64,000 bases of DNA, from contig NZ_CADESW010000004.1 of the NCBI RefSeq assembly GCF_902830275.1, positions 62,001 through 126,000 on the forward strand, in the 5' to 3' direction. The stretch comes from Burkholderia stagnalis. GTDB lineage: Bacteria; Pseudomonadota; Gammaproteobacteria; Burkholderiales; Burkholderiaceae. The position numbers and the translations under genes are program-made. Below the pieces are notes generated by a model that was not told the origin of the DNA, did no database searches, and was given only the letters and a program-made list of their open reading frames with translations. Positions 53,874 to 62,659 of the stretch are shown here, piece after piece. Positions within the stretch are counted from its first letter, which is position 1, and each line of letters begins with the position of its first letter.

Positions 53874-54953
53874 TTACGCCTGTTGCAGCTCGGCCGCGAG
53901 CGCCGCGTCGAACGCGCGCTGCAGCTCGGCCGCGTCGAGATCCTCGCCGATCAGCACGAAGCGGCTCGCGCGCGCTTCGCCGTCCTGCCAGCGGCGGTCG
54001 AAGTAGCTGTCGAAACGGCGGCCGACGCCCTGGATCACGAGCCGCATCGGCGCGTCCGGCAGCGCGGCGAAGCCTTTCGCGCGATAGATCGTGTGGGTTT
54101 CGACGACGCGCTTGAGCGCGGCGATCGTCGCATCCCGCGAACCCGCGTCGCCGCTGACGACCACCGAATCGAAATCGTCGTGATGGTGGTCGTGATCCTC
54201 GTCGTCGGCCGAGCCGTGGTGATCGTGGCGCAGGTGGATGGTTTCCTCGGACGCCGATTCGAGCCCGAGCAGCATCGCGAGATCGAGCTCGCCGCGCTCG
54301 GCGCGCACGATCTTCACCTGCGGCGGGATCTCCTCGCGGATCGCCGCCTCGACCTGCGCGAGCTGCGCAGCGTCGACGAGGTCGGCCTTGTTGACGATCA
54401 CGAGATCGGCGGACGACAGCTGGTCGGCGAACAGCTCGTGCAGCGGCGATTCGTGGTCGAGGTTCGGGTCGGCGCGGCGCTGCGCGTCGACCGCCTGCGG
54501 GTTCTCGGCGAACTGCCCGCTCGCGGTGGCCGGCCCGTCGACGACGGTCACGACCGCATCGACCGTGAAGCTGTTGCGGATCGTCGGCCAGTTGAACGCC
54601 TGCACGAGCGGCTTCGGCAGCGCGAGGCCGGAGGTCTCGATCAGCACGTGGTCGATGTCGGCGCGGCGCTCGACGAGCGCTTCCATCACCGGGTAGAACT
54701 CCTCCTGCACGGTGCAGCACAGGCAGCCGTTCGCGAGTTCGTAGAGCTGGCCGGACGCTTCGCCCTCGCCGTCGTCGCAGCCGATCCCGCAGCCCTTGAG
54801 GATTTCGCCGTCGATGCCGAGCTCGCCGAATTCGTTGACGATCACCGCGATGCGGCGGCCCTGCGCGTGTTGCAGGATGTGGCGCATCAGCGTCGTCTTG
54901 CCGCTGCCGAGAAAGCCCGTGACGATGGTGACGGGCAGCTTGCGCATGGTCAT
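53874..54953 (-). CDS. cobW: CobW-family GTPase / metal chaperone
   Basis: 359 residues. Walker A VTGFLGSGKTT, the metal-binding ELANGCLCCTVQEEF (Cys-x-Cys-Cys), ETSGLALPKPL, and the GTPase NKADLVD. A His/Asp-rich insert (HLRHDHHGSADDEDHDHHHDD, about residues 243-263) probably binds metal ions. CobW is thought to deliver cobalt to the CobN chelatase, fitting its place between the cobalt transporter and cobN. ATG at 54953 has AGGAC upstream; a second ATG two codons on is possible. Confidence 0.95.
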   Translation of the reverse strand: MTMRKLPVTIVTGFLGSGKTTLMRHILQHAQGRRIAVIVNEFGELGIDGEILKGCGIGCDDGEGEASGQLYELANGCLCCTVQEEFYPVMEALVERRADIDHVLIETSGLALPKPLVQAFNWPTIRNSFTVDAVVTVVDGPATASGQFAENPQAVDAQRRADPNLDHESPLHELFADQLSSADLVIVNKADLVDAAQLAQVEAAIREEIPPQVKIVRAERGELDLAMLLGLESASEETIHLRHDHHGSADDEDHDHHHDDFDSVVVSGDAGSRDATIAALKRVVETHTIYRAKGFAALPDAPMRLVIQGVGRRFDSYFDRRWQDGEARASRFVLIGEDLDAAELQRAFDAALAAELQQA

Positions 54954-54979
54954 GGAATGTCCTGTGTCGTAAAAGGGAG

Positions 54980-56038
54980 TCAGGCGGAGATCGTCACGTC
55001 GATCTCGTCGTAGCGCTTCATGCGGTAGATCGCGGCCGACACGAGCCAGCACGCGAGGAACAGGCCGATCACCACGTAGCCGAGCATGCCGAAGTGCGAC
55101 GCGACCATCGCGGCGAAGTCCCACACGGGGCCCTGCAGCGACAGCTTGTCGGCGAGCAGCGCGAGTACCTCGATGCCGCCGATCAGCGCGGCGACCAGCA
55201 CCGATACGAACGTGATCGTCATGTTGTAGTAGATCTTGCGGATCGGCCGCACGTAGGCCCAGCGGTACGCGCCCATCATCAGGATGCCGTCGGTCGTATC
55301 GACGAGCGTCATGCCGGCCGTAAACAGCGCGGGCAGGACCATCACCGACCAGAACGACAGGCCGCCCTGCACCTGCGTGGCCGAGATGCCGAACAGCGCG
55401 ATCTCGGTCGCGGTGTCGAAGCCGAAACCGAACAGGAAGCCGACCGGATACAGGTGCCAGCTGCGCGACACGAGGCGGAACAGCGGCCGGAACAGCCGCG
55501 CGAGCACGCCGCGCTGGTTCAGCAGCATGTCGAGGTCCGCCTCGACGATCGCTTCGCCGCGCCGCGCGGCGCGGAACGTCCGGTACACGGAAATCAGGAT
55601 CAGCAGGTTCGCGGCCGCGAGCACCAGCAGGAAGAACGCCGACACGCTGGTGCTGATCACGCCGCCCCACGCCTTCATGCTTTCGAAGCGCGACAGCGAC
55701 GCGGCGGTGAGCGCGACCGCGACGGACATCACGATCACCACCGTCGAATGGCCGAGCGAGAAGAACAGGCCCGCGCCGAGCGGGCTGCGGCCTTCCTGCA
55801 TCAGCTTGCGGGTGACGTTGTCGATGGCGGCGATGTGGTCGGCGTCGACCGCGTGGCGCAGGCCGAACACGTACGCGAGCAGCGCGGTGCCGAGCAGCAC
55901 GGGCTGGTCGTGGAACGCGACGAACGCCCAGATCCACGCGCCGGCGTTGAACGCAATGAGCAGCGCATAGATCGCGACGATTTTGCCGCGCAGGCCGGAC
56001 GGGCTGTCGTTGAACAGGCGGAAGAACGAGTCGAGCAT
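54980..56038 (-). CDS. hoxN: Nickel/cobalt permease of the NiCoT (HoxN) family
   Basis: 352 residues with eight predicted spans. The diagnostic motif in TM2 is LRHAVDADHIAAIDNVTR, and GLFFSLGHSTVV and FGFDTATEIALFG are two further NiCoT signatures. GGGAG lies before the ATG. It lies behind a cobalamin riboswitch and upstream of cobW-cobN-chlD, so it almost surely supplies cobalt. The in-frame extension to 56362 is the riboswitch and was rejected. Confidence 0.95.
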   Translation of the reverse strand: MLDSFFRLFNDSPSGLRGKIVAIYALLIAFNAGAWIWAFVAFHDQPVLLGTALLAYVFGLRHAVDADHIAAIDNVTRKLMQEGRSPLGAGLFFSLGHSTVVIVMSVAVALTAASLSRFESMKAWGGVISTSVSAFFLLVLAAANLLILISVYRTFRAARRGEAIVEADLDMLLNQRGVLARLFRPLFRLVSRSWHLYPVGFLFGFGFDTATEIALFGISATQVQGGLSFWSVMVLPALFTAGMTLVDTTDGILMMGAYRWAYVRPIRKIYYNMTITFVSVLVAALIGGIEVLALLADKLSLQGPVWDFAAMVASHFGMLGYVVIGLFLACWLVSAAIYRMKRYDEIDVTISA

Positions 56039-56235
56039 GGTGCTCCCTGGCGAACGGTCGACATGGTGAATGCCAACACGGCCGGCGCCATACGCTCGGG
56101 CCCGCGCGCGCTGCCGGATGCCGGGCCGGCGCGAAGCGCGCGGCGGGCCGGAATGCGGAACACGCTCGGATACCGGACGCGCTGCGGCGGCGGCCGTGGA
56201 CGATGCGCCGCATCCCCGCGGCGCTGAACCCCTCG

Positions 56236-56445
56236 TCTCGGCCGGTATCCGGGCTGACGAACACGCCGCTTCGCCTTCCCGGACGCGCGACGCATCCAGT
56301 GGCGGTCGTCCGCATGCGCAGCAGGCATGCGGCGAAGCGGCGCTGCCTTGCGCGTGGCGCAAGGCGTTCGCTTACCGTTGCGGGGGCAGCACAGGTTGGC
56401 ATGGCTGCGGGGCAGCCGAGCGTCCTGTTTCCCGTTTAACTGCGC
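56236..56445 (-). ncRNA. Cobalamin riboswitch upstream of hoxN-cobW-cobN-chlD
   Basis: Reading the minus strand: AAACGGGAAACAGG, then CTGCCCCCGCAACGGTAAG, GCCACTGG, GGGAAGGCG and the B12 box GTCAGCCCGGATACCGGCC (ends about 56240). About 200 bases separate it from the hoxN start. An extra GC stem-loop near 56340-56370 is the variable arm. It should lower expression of cobalt uptake and chelation when adenosylcobalamin is plentiful. Confidence 0.95.
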
Positions 56446-56810
56446 GCGCCGGAAAGGCGCGCGCGAGCACCGAAACGCGTGCGAGTGTAGGCGTCGCGGG
56501 CGGGAGCGTCAAGGCGAGACGGCGGGCCGGCCGGAACGTTCACGCCGCGCGCGCCGCCCCCTCCGCGATCGCCTTGCGCAGCCTCGTCCGCGCGGGGCAA
56601 GCCGATGTTGGTATGCGGCTGGCAGCCGGCAATCCAGGCCTTGCTCGTGACGTCGGGCGGATGATCGCAAACCAATTTGCGGCCGCGCAATGCATCGGCT
56701 GCCGGATCGATCCCGATCGAATGCGGGCTCAATCGGCCGGCCCTCCGGGCCAATGGCACGCTGTGCTATCGTATGCGCCGCGTTCGGTGCTCGCGCCCGC
56801 CCTCCGGCGG
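56446..56810. other. Divergent spacer between two cobalamin riboswitches
   Basis: 365 bases that must carry both divergent promoters. No protein-coding frame is convincing. A promoter-like AT-richer patch GCTATCGTATGC lies at about 56765-56776 before the rightward riboswitch. A less GC-rich patch also occurs around 56630-56690. No -35/-10 pair close to consensus was found. Confidence 0.4.
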
Positions 56811-56993
56811 GCGCAGTTAAACGGGAAACAGGAGGCGGCGCGACCGCCCGGCCTGTGCTGTCCCCGCAACGGTACGCCGCCCGCGTGACGCGCCCCGAGC
56901 GCGCGCGCCCATGCCGCCCACGATGCCACTGCCCGCCAGCGCCGGGTGGGAAGGCCGCGGCCTGGCAAGCGGCCAGCCCGGATACCGGCCGAC
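56811..56993 (+). ncRNA. Cobalamin riboswitch upstream of cobA-cobE-cobO-cobB
   Basis: Elements in order on the plus strand: CAGTTAAACGGGAAACAGGA (56814-56833), CTGTCCCCGCAACGGTACG, GCCACTG, GGGAAGGCC and the B12 box CAGCCCGGATACCGGCC (to about 56990). A 9-bp GC hairpin (56793-56801 with 56806-56814) sits at its 5' edge. It ends about 205 bases before the cobA ATG, like the hoxN switch, and shares with it an identical 20-base 5' element. Confidence 0.95.
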
Positions 56994-57196
56994 GCAAGGG
57001 GCGAGCACGACGCTCGCGAACGCCCGGTCCGCGGGGGACGGACTGCGTGCGCTGACCGTGCGCCTATCATGCGCTTATGCCCGCGTCGAGCGGGCCCCGT
57101 TCATTCCGCTATGCATCGCATCCTCGCAGGCCGGCTTCGCGCCCTCCGTTCGCCGCACGCCACCGCTTCGTCACGGCTCGCGCCGTGCCGCGCGCG

Positions 57197-57964
57197 ATGA
57201 GCCGCGCCTGGCTGGTCGGCGCCGGCCCCGGCGACGCGGACCTGCTGACGCTCAAGGCGGTGCGCGCGATCGGCGCGGCCGACGTGCTGCTCGTCGACGA
57301 TCTCGTGAACCCGGATGTGCTGCAGCATGCGCGCGCCGATGCAATCGTCGAACACGTCGGCAAGCGCGGCGGCCACGCGTCGACGCCGCAGGAAGCGATC
57401 ATCGCCGCGATGCTCGCGCACCTGCGCGCAGGCCGCAGCGTCGCGCGCCTGAAAGGCGGCGACCCGTTCGTGTTCGGCCGCGGCGGCGAGGAGCTGATCG
57501 CGCTCGGCGCGGCGGGCTTTCCGGTCGAGGTCGTGAGCGGCATCACCGCCGGCATCGCCGCGCCGGCCGCGCTCGGCATCCCGGTCACGCATCGCGGCGA
57601 TGCGCAGGGCGTGATCTTCGTCACCGGCCACGGCGCGGGCGACGACGAACCGGACTGGCACGCGCTCGCCGCGACCCGCATGACACTCGTGATCTACATG
57701 GGCATCCGCCGGCTCGGCGCGATCGCCGCCGCGCTGCGCGCGGGCGGCCTGCCGGACGACACGCCGTGCGCGGCGATCGAATCGGCGACGCGGCCCGGGC
57801 AGCGTCACGCGCTGGCGACGCTCGCGACGCTGGTCGACACCGTCGGCGCGGCCGGCATCGGCTCGCCGGCGATCGTCGTGATCGGCCACGTCGCCGCGCT
57901 GGCCGCCGACCCCGCGGTGCAGGCCGCGCTGGCCGGCGCCGCTCCGCCGCCGGCGCGCGCGTGA
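57197..57964 (+). CDS. cobA: Uroporphyrinogen-III C-methyltransferase
   Basis: 255 residues. Starts MSRAWLVGAGPGDADLLTLKAVRAI; then VLLVDDLVNPDVL, ARLKGGDPFVFGRGGEE and VEVVSGITAGIAAPAALGIPVTHR, all SUMT signatures. It adds two methyls to uroporphyrinogen III to give precorrin-2, the entry to cobalamin and siroheme. It is a stand-alone SUMT without CysG dehydrogenase/chelatase domains. The ATG at 57197 begins the fold; the extension to 57077 was rejected. It is the first gene behind the riboswitch. Confidence 0.95.
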   Translation: MSRAWLVGAGPGDADLLTLKAVRAIGAADVLLVDDLVNPDVLQHARADAIVEHVGKRGGHASTPQEAIIAAMLAHLRAGRSVARLKGGDPFVFGRGGEELIALGAAGFPVEVVSGITAGIAAPAALGIPVTHRGDAQGVIFVTGHGAGDDEPDWHALAATRMTLVIYMGIRRLGAIAAALRAGGLPDDTPCAAIESATRPGQRHALATLATLVDTVGAAGIGSPAIVVIGHVAALAADPAVQAALAGAAPPPARA

Positions 57965-58338
57965 TGCGGGTCGCCCTCGGCCTCGGCTTTCGTGCGGGCG
58001 TGAGCGCCGCGCAGCTCGACGCCGCGATTCGCGCGGCGCTCGCGCATCACCCGCACGCGCGGCCGGCCGTCGTCGCGACGCTCGTCGACAAATCCCGCGC
58101 ACGCGCGCTGCGCACGCTGTGCGCGCGGCGCGGCTGGCCGCTCGTCGCGTTCGACGCCGCACAGCTCGCCGCGCATCCCGAACTGGCCGCCAGCGCACCG
58201 TCGGCCGCCGCCCTCGCCCGCTTCGGCGTGGCCGGCGTCGCCGAGCCGTGTGCGCGGCTCGCCGCGCCGCGCGGCCGGCTGCTCGGCCCGAAATTCGCAC
58301 GGGGCGGCGTGACGGTCGCGTTCGCCGGCCCGCTTTGA
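57964..58338 (+). CDS. cobE: CobE (CbiG C-terminal domain) protein
   Basis: 124 residues: MRVALGLGFRAGVSAAQLDAAIRAAL, then VVATLVDKSRARALRTLCARRGWPLVAFDAAQLA and a C-terminal AAPRGRLLGPKFARGGVTVAFA. This is the CbiG_C/CobE fold. Its ATG shares one base with the cobA stop (TGATG). The window also encodes a complete CbiG fused to CobJ, so this domain is present twice. CobE is required in some aerobic producers but its chemistry is not settled. Confidence 0.88.
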   Translation: MRVALGLGFRAGVSAAQLDAAIRAALAHHPHARPAVVATLVDKSRARALRTLCARRGWPLVAFDAAQLAAHPELAASAPSAAALARFGVAGVAEPCARLAAPRGRLLGPKFARGGVTVAFAGPL

Positions 58339-58366
58339 CCTCCTTTTATCGACAGGACGAATCCCG

Positions 58367-58969
58367 ATGAAAACCGATCCCGACGCGCATCAGCGGATGA
58401 CCGAACGGCGCCGCGCCGGCCACGAGAAGAAGCAGGCCGCCGCCGTCAACGAGAAGGGCCTGCTGATGGTCCACACGGGCAACGGCAAGGGCAAGAGCAC
58501 CGCCGCGTTCGGCATGGCCGTGCGCGTGCTCGGCCACGGCATGCGGCTCGGCGTCGTGCAGTTCATCAAGGGCGCGCTGCACACGTCCGAGCGCGATTTC
58601 CTCGGCGCGGTCGCGCACTGCGATTTCGTGACGATGGGCGACGGCTATACGTGGAACACGCAGAACCGCGACGCCGACATCGCGACCGCCCGCAAGGGCT
58701 GGGACGAGGCGCGCCGGATGATCGAGAGCGGCGATTACCAGATGGTGATCCTCGACGAGCTGAACACCGTGCTGAAGTACGAATACCTGCCGCTCGACGA
58801 AGTGCTCGCGACGCTCGCCGCGCGCCCCGCGTCGCTGCACGTCGTGGTGACGGGCCGCCATGCGCCCGATGCGCTGATCGAGGCGGCCGACCTCGTCACC
58901 GAGATGCGCCTCGTCAAGCATCCGTACAAGGAGCAAGGCGTGAAGGCGCAGCGCGGCGTGGAGTTCTGA
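58367..58969 (+). CDS. cobO: Cob(I)yrinic acid a,c-diamide adenosyltransferase
   Basis: 200 residues. The P-loop is LMVHTGNGKGKSTAAFG (about residues 33-49), followed by VVQFIKGA, GDGYTWNTQNRDAD and LDELNTVLKYEYL, typical of CobO/BtuR. It transfers the adenosyl group of ATP to the Co(I) corrin. AGGACG precedes the ATG. It lies between cobE and cobB in the riboswitch-controlled operon. Confidence 0.96.
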   Translation: MKTDPDAHQRMTERRRAGHEKKQAAAVNEKGLLMVHTGNGKGKSTAAFGMAVRVLGHGMRLGVVQFIKGALHTSERDFLGAVAHCDFVTMGDGYTWNTQNRDADIATARKGWDEARRMIESGDYQMVILDELNTVLKYEYLPLDEVLATLAARPASLHVVVTGRHAPDALIEAADLVTEMRLVKHPYKEQGVKAQRGVEF

Positions 58970-58972
58970 ACG

Positions 58973-60277
58973 ATGCCCGCCTGCCCGGCGCTGTTCGTCA
59001 GCGCGCCCGCGTCCGGCCAGGGCAAGACGTCGGTGACGGCCGGCCTCGCGCGGCTGCACCGCCGGCTCGGCCGGCGCGTGCGCGTGTTCAAGACCGGCCC
59101 GGATTTTCTCGATCCGATGCTGCTCGAGCGCGCGAGCGGCGCGCCCGTGCATGCGCTCGATCTCGGCATGGTCGGTGAGGCCGGCTGCCGCGCGCTGCTC
59201 GCCGATGCGGCGCGCGACGCCGACCTGATCCTGATCGAAGGCGTGATGGGGCTGTTCGACGGCACGCCGAGCAGCGCCGATCTGGCCACCGCGTTCGGCG
59301 TGCCGGTCGTCGCGGTGATCTCCGCGAAATCGATGGCGCAGACCTTCGCGGCGATCGCGTTCGGGCTCGCGCGGTTCCGGCCCGGCCTGCCGTTTCACGG
59401 CGTGCTCGCCAACCGGGTCGGCTCCGCGCGGCACGCGGAACTGCTGCAGCAGGCGCTGCCCGGCGACCTGCGCTGGCTCGGCCACGTGCCGGCCGACGCG
59501 GGCATCGCGCTGCCGGAGCGGCATCTCGGCCTGCATCAGCCGAACGACATCGACGATCTCGACGCGCGGCTCGAGCGCGCGGCCGATGCGCTGGCGAATA
59601 CGACGCTCGCGGCATTGCCGCCCGCGGTCGCGTTCGCGGAACCGGAGCCCGCCGCGCCGCTCCCCCGCGCGCTGGCCGGCAAGCGCATCGCGATCGCGCG
59701 CGACGCCGCGTTCTCGTTCATCTATCCGGCCAATCTCGCGCTGCTCGACGCGCTCGGCGCGCAGTTGCGGTTCTTCTCGCCGCTCGCCGACGAACCGGTG
59801 CCCGACGGGTGCGACGCGCTGTTCCTGCCGGGCGGTTATCCGGAGCTGCACGCGTCGACGCTCGCGGCGCGCGCGACCACCGCGCGGACGATCCGCGCGC
59901 ATGCGGCGGCCAGCAGGCCGATCGTCGCGGAATGCGGGGGGATGGTGTATCTGTGCGATGCGCTGACGGACGTCGACGGCGCGACCACGCCGATGCTCGG
60001 CCTGCTGCCGGGCGTCGCGACGATGCAGCGCCGCTTCGCCGCGCTGGGCATGCAGCAGCTCGACACGCACGCGGGGCCGATGCGCGGCCATACGTTCCAT
60101 TATTCGCGGCTCGATACGCCGCTTGCGCCGGTGGCGGCCGCCGTGCGCCCGGACGGCGGCGCAGGCAGCGGCGAGGCCGTGTACCGCACGGGGTCGATCG
60201 TCGCGACGTACATGCACATGTACTGGCCGTCGAATCCGTTGGCGGCGGCGGCGCTGTTCGCAGGCGCGGTGCCTTGA
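58973..60277 (+). CDS. cobB: Hydrogenobyrinic/cobyrinic acid a,c-diamide synthase
   Basis: 434 residues. N-terminal synthetase P-loop SAPASGQGKTSVTAGLARL, VFKTGPDFLDPMLL and EGVMGLFDG. The C-terminal class I glutaminase half has DALFLPGGYPELHA and the catalytic Cys in IVAECGGMVYLC. His-Tyr-Ser in HTFHYSRL ends the active site. It amidates side chains a and c with glutamine, the step before cobalt insertion by CobN. It lies three bases after cobO and is the last gene of the operon. Confidence 0.96.
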   Translation: MPACPALFVSAPASGQGKTSVTAGLARLHRRLGRRVRVFKTGPDFLDPMLLERASGAPVHALDLGMVGEAGCRALLADAARDADLILIEGVMGLFDGTPSSADLATAFGVPVVAVISAKSMAQTFAAIAFGLARFRPGLPFHGVLANRVGSARHAELLQQALPGDLRWLGHVPADAGIALPERHLGLHQPNDIDDLDARLERAADALANTTLAALPPAVAFAEPEPAAPLPRALAGKRIAIARDAAFSFIYPANLALLDALGAQLRFFSPLADEPVPDGCDALFLPGGYPELHASTLAARATTARTIRAHAAASRPIVAECGGMVYLCDALTDVDGATTPMLGLLPGVATMQRRFAALGMQQLDTHAGPMRGHTFHYSRLDTPLAPVAAAVRPDGGAGSGEAVYRTGSIVATYMHMYWPSNPLAAAALFAGAVP

Positions 60278-60401
60278 ATTTGAAGGAAGGACGCGTCCGC
60301 CATCGAGCGGACGGCATGCGAGGCAGGCCCGCGCACACGTTGCGCCGGGTCGCGCGGCCCGCTTCGAGCAACGTCGCCCGGCAAGCCGCATCACGGCGCC
60401 A

Positions 60402-60941
60402 TCACGGCCTTTCCCGTCCGGGCGCCTCCGATCGCGATGTCCTGATGACGATCCCGCCGGGCGAGAAATGCGCATTGAACATCGCATCGCCCGATACGCC
60501 GCCCTCGGCCCAGTGCCAGCTCCATACCTCTTCGTGGCTCAACGCGTATTGCGCGACCGACGTCGGCTTGCCGAGCAGTTGCCGCACATCGTCCTTCGAC
60601 ATGCCGGGCACGACCTTCGCGATGTTGTCCGCGGTCAATGCCTGTGTGATCGAAACGAGCCTGCCGTCGGGCCCGAAATCGAGCATGTAGGTGCTCGTGC
60701 CGAACGGGCCGCGCGGGTACTCGAAGCGCTGCGAGCCGTCTTCGTTCTGCCTGACCATCTCCGGCTTGCCCGCGTCGCGAAGCACGTCCTCGACCGTCGA
60801 CACGCCCGGCTGCAGTTTGCCGAATGCCAGGTTGTCCGGTTTGATTGCATTGACCGCGTCGGCGACCTTCTGGTCGTCGCACCCCGCCACGAGGAAACCG
60901 GCCGCGCACGCGGTCAGCGCGGTCAGGAGAAGTTTTCGCAT
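60402..60941 (-). CDS. BamE (SmpA/OmlA)-like outer-membrane lipoprotein
   Basis: 179 residues. Lipobox FLVAGC with Cys at residue 21. A BamE-like domain is seen twice: LQPGVSTVEDVLRDAGKPEM and VVPGMSKDDVRQLLGKPTSV, each followed by beta strands, a tandem arrangement that is longer than true BamE (about 110 residues). It may be an envelope stress or outer-membrane assembly accessory protein. It is convergent with cobB. Confidence 0.85.
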   Translation of the reverse strand: MRKLLLTALTACAAGFLVAGCDDQKVADAVNAIKPDNLAFGKLQPGVSTVEDVLRDAGKPEMVRQNEDGSQRFEYPRGPFGTSTYMLDFGPDGRLVSITQALTADNIAKVVPGMSKDDVRQLLGKPTSVAQYALSHEEVWSWHWAEGGVSGDAMFNAHFSPGGIVIRTSRSEAPGRERP

Positions 60942-61070
60942 TTCGTCTGTGCCGTATCGATTGAGCCGGTTCGATGCCGCGCGCGGGCCTCGCCAAGCGA
61001 GGCGGCCATGCGGGCCTCGGAAGGAACCGGTGACGCGGCGCAGCGTAGCACGCGAGTTGCCGCCGGGATG

Positions 61071-61340
61071 TCAAGGAGCGTCAAATCCTGCTTGAGCGCG
61101 ATACGGCGGGCGTACCGCCGATGACCCGAGAACGCGCACGGCATCCGGACCTTGATCGAGCGACGGTGACGCCGCACACACACTGTCGAGCGACACATTC
61201 AAGGACAGACCGCGTGATCGCCGAGCGAAACGGCGGTGTTGCGTGACATAGGCAGCCTCCGGTTCAACGCGTCGATCAAATACCAAAGTTCGGTACTCGA
61301 CCGTTTCATCATCGACCCGCAGCAGCCGACCGCCACGCAT
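61071..61340 (-). CDS. Possible small ORF after the amidohydrolase gene
   Basis: 89 codons from an ATG at 61340 with GAAGGGGG at good spacing, ten bases downstream of the amidohydrolase stop. The predicted sequence (LLRVDDETVEYRTLVFDRRVEPEAAYV...) matches no family known to me and codon bias is weaker than in neighbours. The rest of the 409-base gap (60942-61350) shows nothing else. Confidence 0.3.
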   Translation of the reverse strand: MRGGRLLRVDDETVEYRTLVFDRRVEPEAAYVTQHRRFARRSRGLSLNVSLDSVCAASPSLDQGPDAVRVLGSSAVRPPYRAQAGFDAP

Positions 61341-61350
61341 CAAGCCCCCT

Positions 61351-62514
61351 TCAGACCAGAAACGCCTCCGCCAGCCTGACCCAGTACGACGCCCCCGTCG
61401 GCAGCGCCGCATCGTTGAAGTCATAGCCGGGGTTGTGCACCATGCAGCCGCCCTCCCCGTCGCCGTTGCCGATGATCAGGTAGCAGCCGGGGCGCTGCTC
61501 GAGCAGGAACGCGAAATCCTCGCTGCCGGTGAGCGGCACCATCCCGTCGATCAGGTTCGCTTCCCCGACCCATTCGCGCGCGACGTCCCGCGCGAACGCG
61601 GTCATTTGCGCGTCGTTGACGAGCACCGGGTAGCGCCGCACGTAGTCGACCGTCGCGGTCGCGCCGAACACGGCCGCCTGCGCGTGGATGACTTCGGTGA
61701 TGCGCGTTTGCAGCAGGTCGCGCACCGCCGGCGTGAGCGCGCGCACCGACAGGCGCATCTGCGCGCGGTCGGGAATCACGTTCGGCGCGTCGCCCGCATG
61801 GATCGCGCCGACCGTGACGATCGCCATCTCGAGCGGCGGCACGTTGCGCGACACGATGGTCTGCAGCGCGATGACGATCTGCGCGCACACGACGACCGGG
61901 TCGACCGCCTTGTGCGGCATCGCGCCGTGGCCGCCGTGCCCCTGCACGTCGACGTTCACCGTATCGGACGACGCCATGAACGGCCCCGGCAGGAAGCCGA
62001 AGCGGCCGGTCGGAAAGCCCGGCATGTTGTGCATCGCGAAGATCGCGTCGCACGGGAACTGCTCGAACAGGCCGTCGTCGAGCATCTTCTTCGCGCCGCC
62101 GAGCCCTTCCTCGGCCGGCTGGAAAATCAGGTTCAGCGTGCCCGAGAAGCGCCGTTCGCGCGCGAGGTGCTTCGCGGCCGCGAGCAGCATCGCGGTGTGG
62201 CCGTCGTGGCCGCACGCGTGCATCTTGCCGGGAATCGTGCTCTGGTACGGCAGGCCGGTGCTCTCGTGGATCGGCAGCGCGTCCATGTCGGCGCGCAGGC
62301 CCAGGCGCTTCGCGCCGTCGCCCGCCTTCAGCTGCGCGACGACACCCGTGCCGCCGAGCCCGCGATGCACCGTGTAGCCCCACGCCTGCAGCAGTTCGGC
62401 GACGAGGCCGCTCGTCGCGAATTCCTCGAAGCCCAGTTCCGGATGGGCGTGGATGCGGTGCCGGATCTCGATCATTTCGTCGGCGAGGCCTGCGGGGATC
62501 ACGCTGTGGGTCAC
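61351..62514 (-). CDS. M20-family amidohydrolase (hippurate hydrolase-like), GTG start
   Basis: 387 residues starting at GTG 62514, preceded by GGAG at good spacing. Signatures: EIRHRIHAHPELGFEE, LGLRADMDALPI, MHACGHDGHTAMLL (metal-binding Cys/His), FQPAEEGLGGAKKML (catalytic Glu pair) and the dimer-domain VNVDVQGHGGHGAMPHKAVDP. It hydrolyses N-acyl amino acids or related amides such as hippurate. It stands alone. Confidence 0.93.
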   Translation of the reverse strand: MTHSVIPAGLADEMIEIRHRIHAHPELGFEEFATSGLVAELLQAWGYTVHRGLGGTGVVAQLKAGDGAKRLGLRADMDALPIHESTGLPYQSTIPGKMHACGHDGHTAMLLAAAKHLARERRFSGTLNLIFQPAEEGLGGAKKMLDDGLFEQFPCDAIFAMHNMPGFPTGRFGFLPGPFMASSDTVNVDVQGHGGHGAMPHKAVDPVVVCAQIVIALQTIVSRNVPPLEMAIVTVGAIHAGDAPNVIPDRAQMRLSVRALTPAVRDLLQTRITEVIHAQAAVFGATATVDYVRRYPVLVNDAQMTAFARDVAREWVGEANLIDGMVPLTGSEDFAFLLEQRPGCYLIIGNGDGEGGCMVHNPGYDFNDAALPTGASYWVRLAEAFLV

Positions 62515-62659
62515 GGTGTCGTCTCCATTGGGGATGTGCGGCCAAGGATAGTCGCTCGAACGACAACCGGATAGTCGAGAATCGTCACGGCGGCAACCGA
62601 TGGTTGCTGGACGTCCGGTTCCGACGGACGACGACAGCCGGGCCGCACGCCCACGCCGT

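Noticed and set aside
51435..55013. Open frame of 1192 codons on the plus strand opposite cobN and cobW
   Set aside because: It is antisense to genes with full family motifs; such long shadows arise from high GC and absence of stop codons in the complementary frame. It has no recognisable domain.
56069..56810. Several short plus-strand and minus-strand frames around the riboswitches
   Set aside because: They translate structured riboswitch RNA and have no ribosome-binding sites or conserved features.
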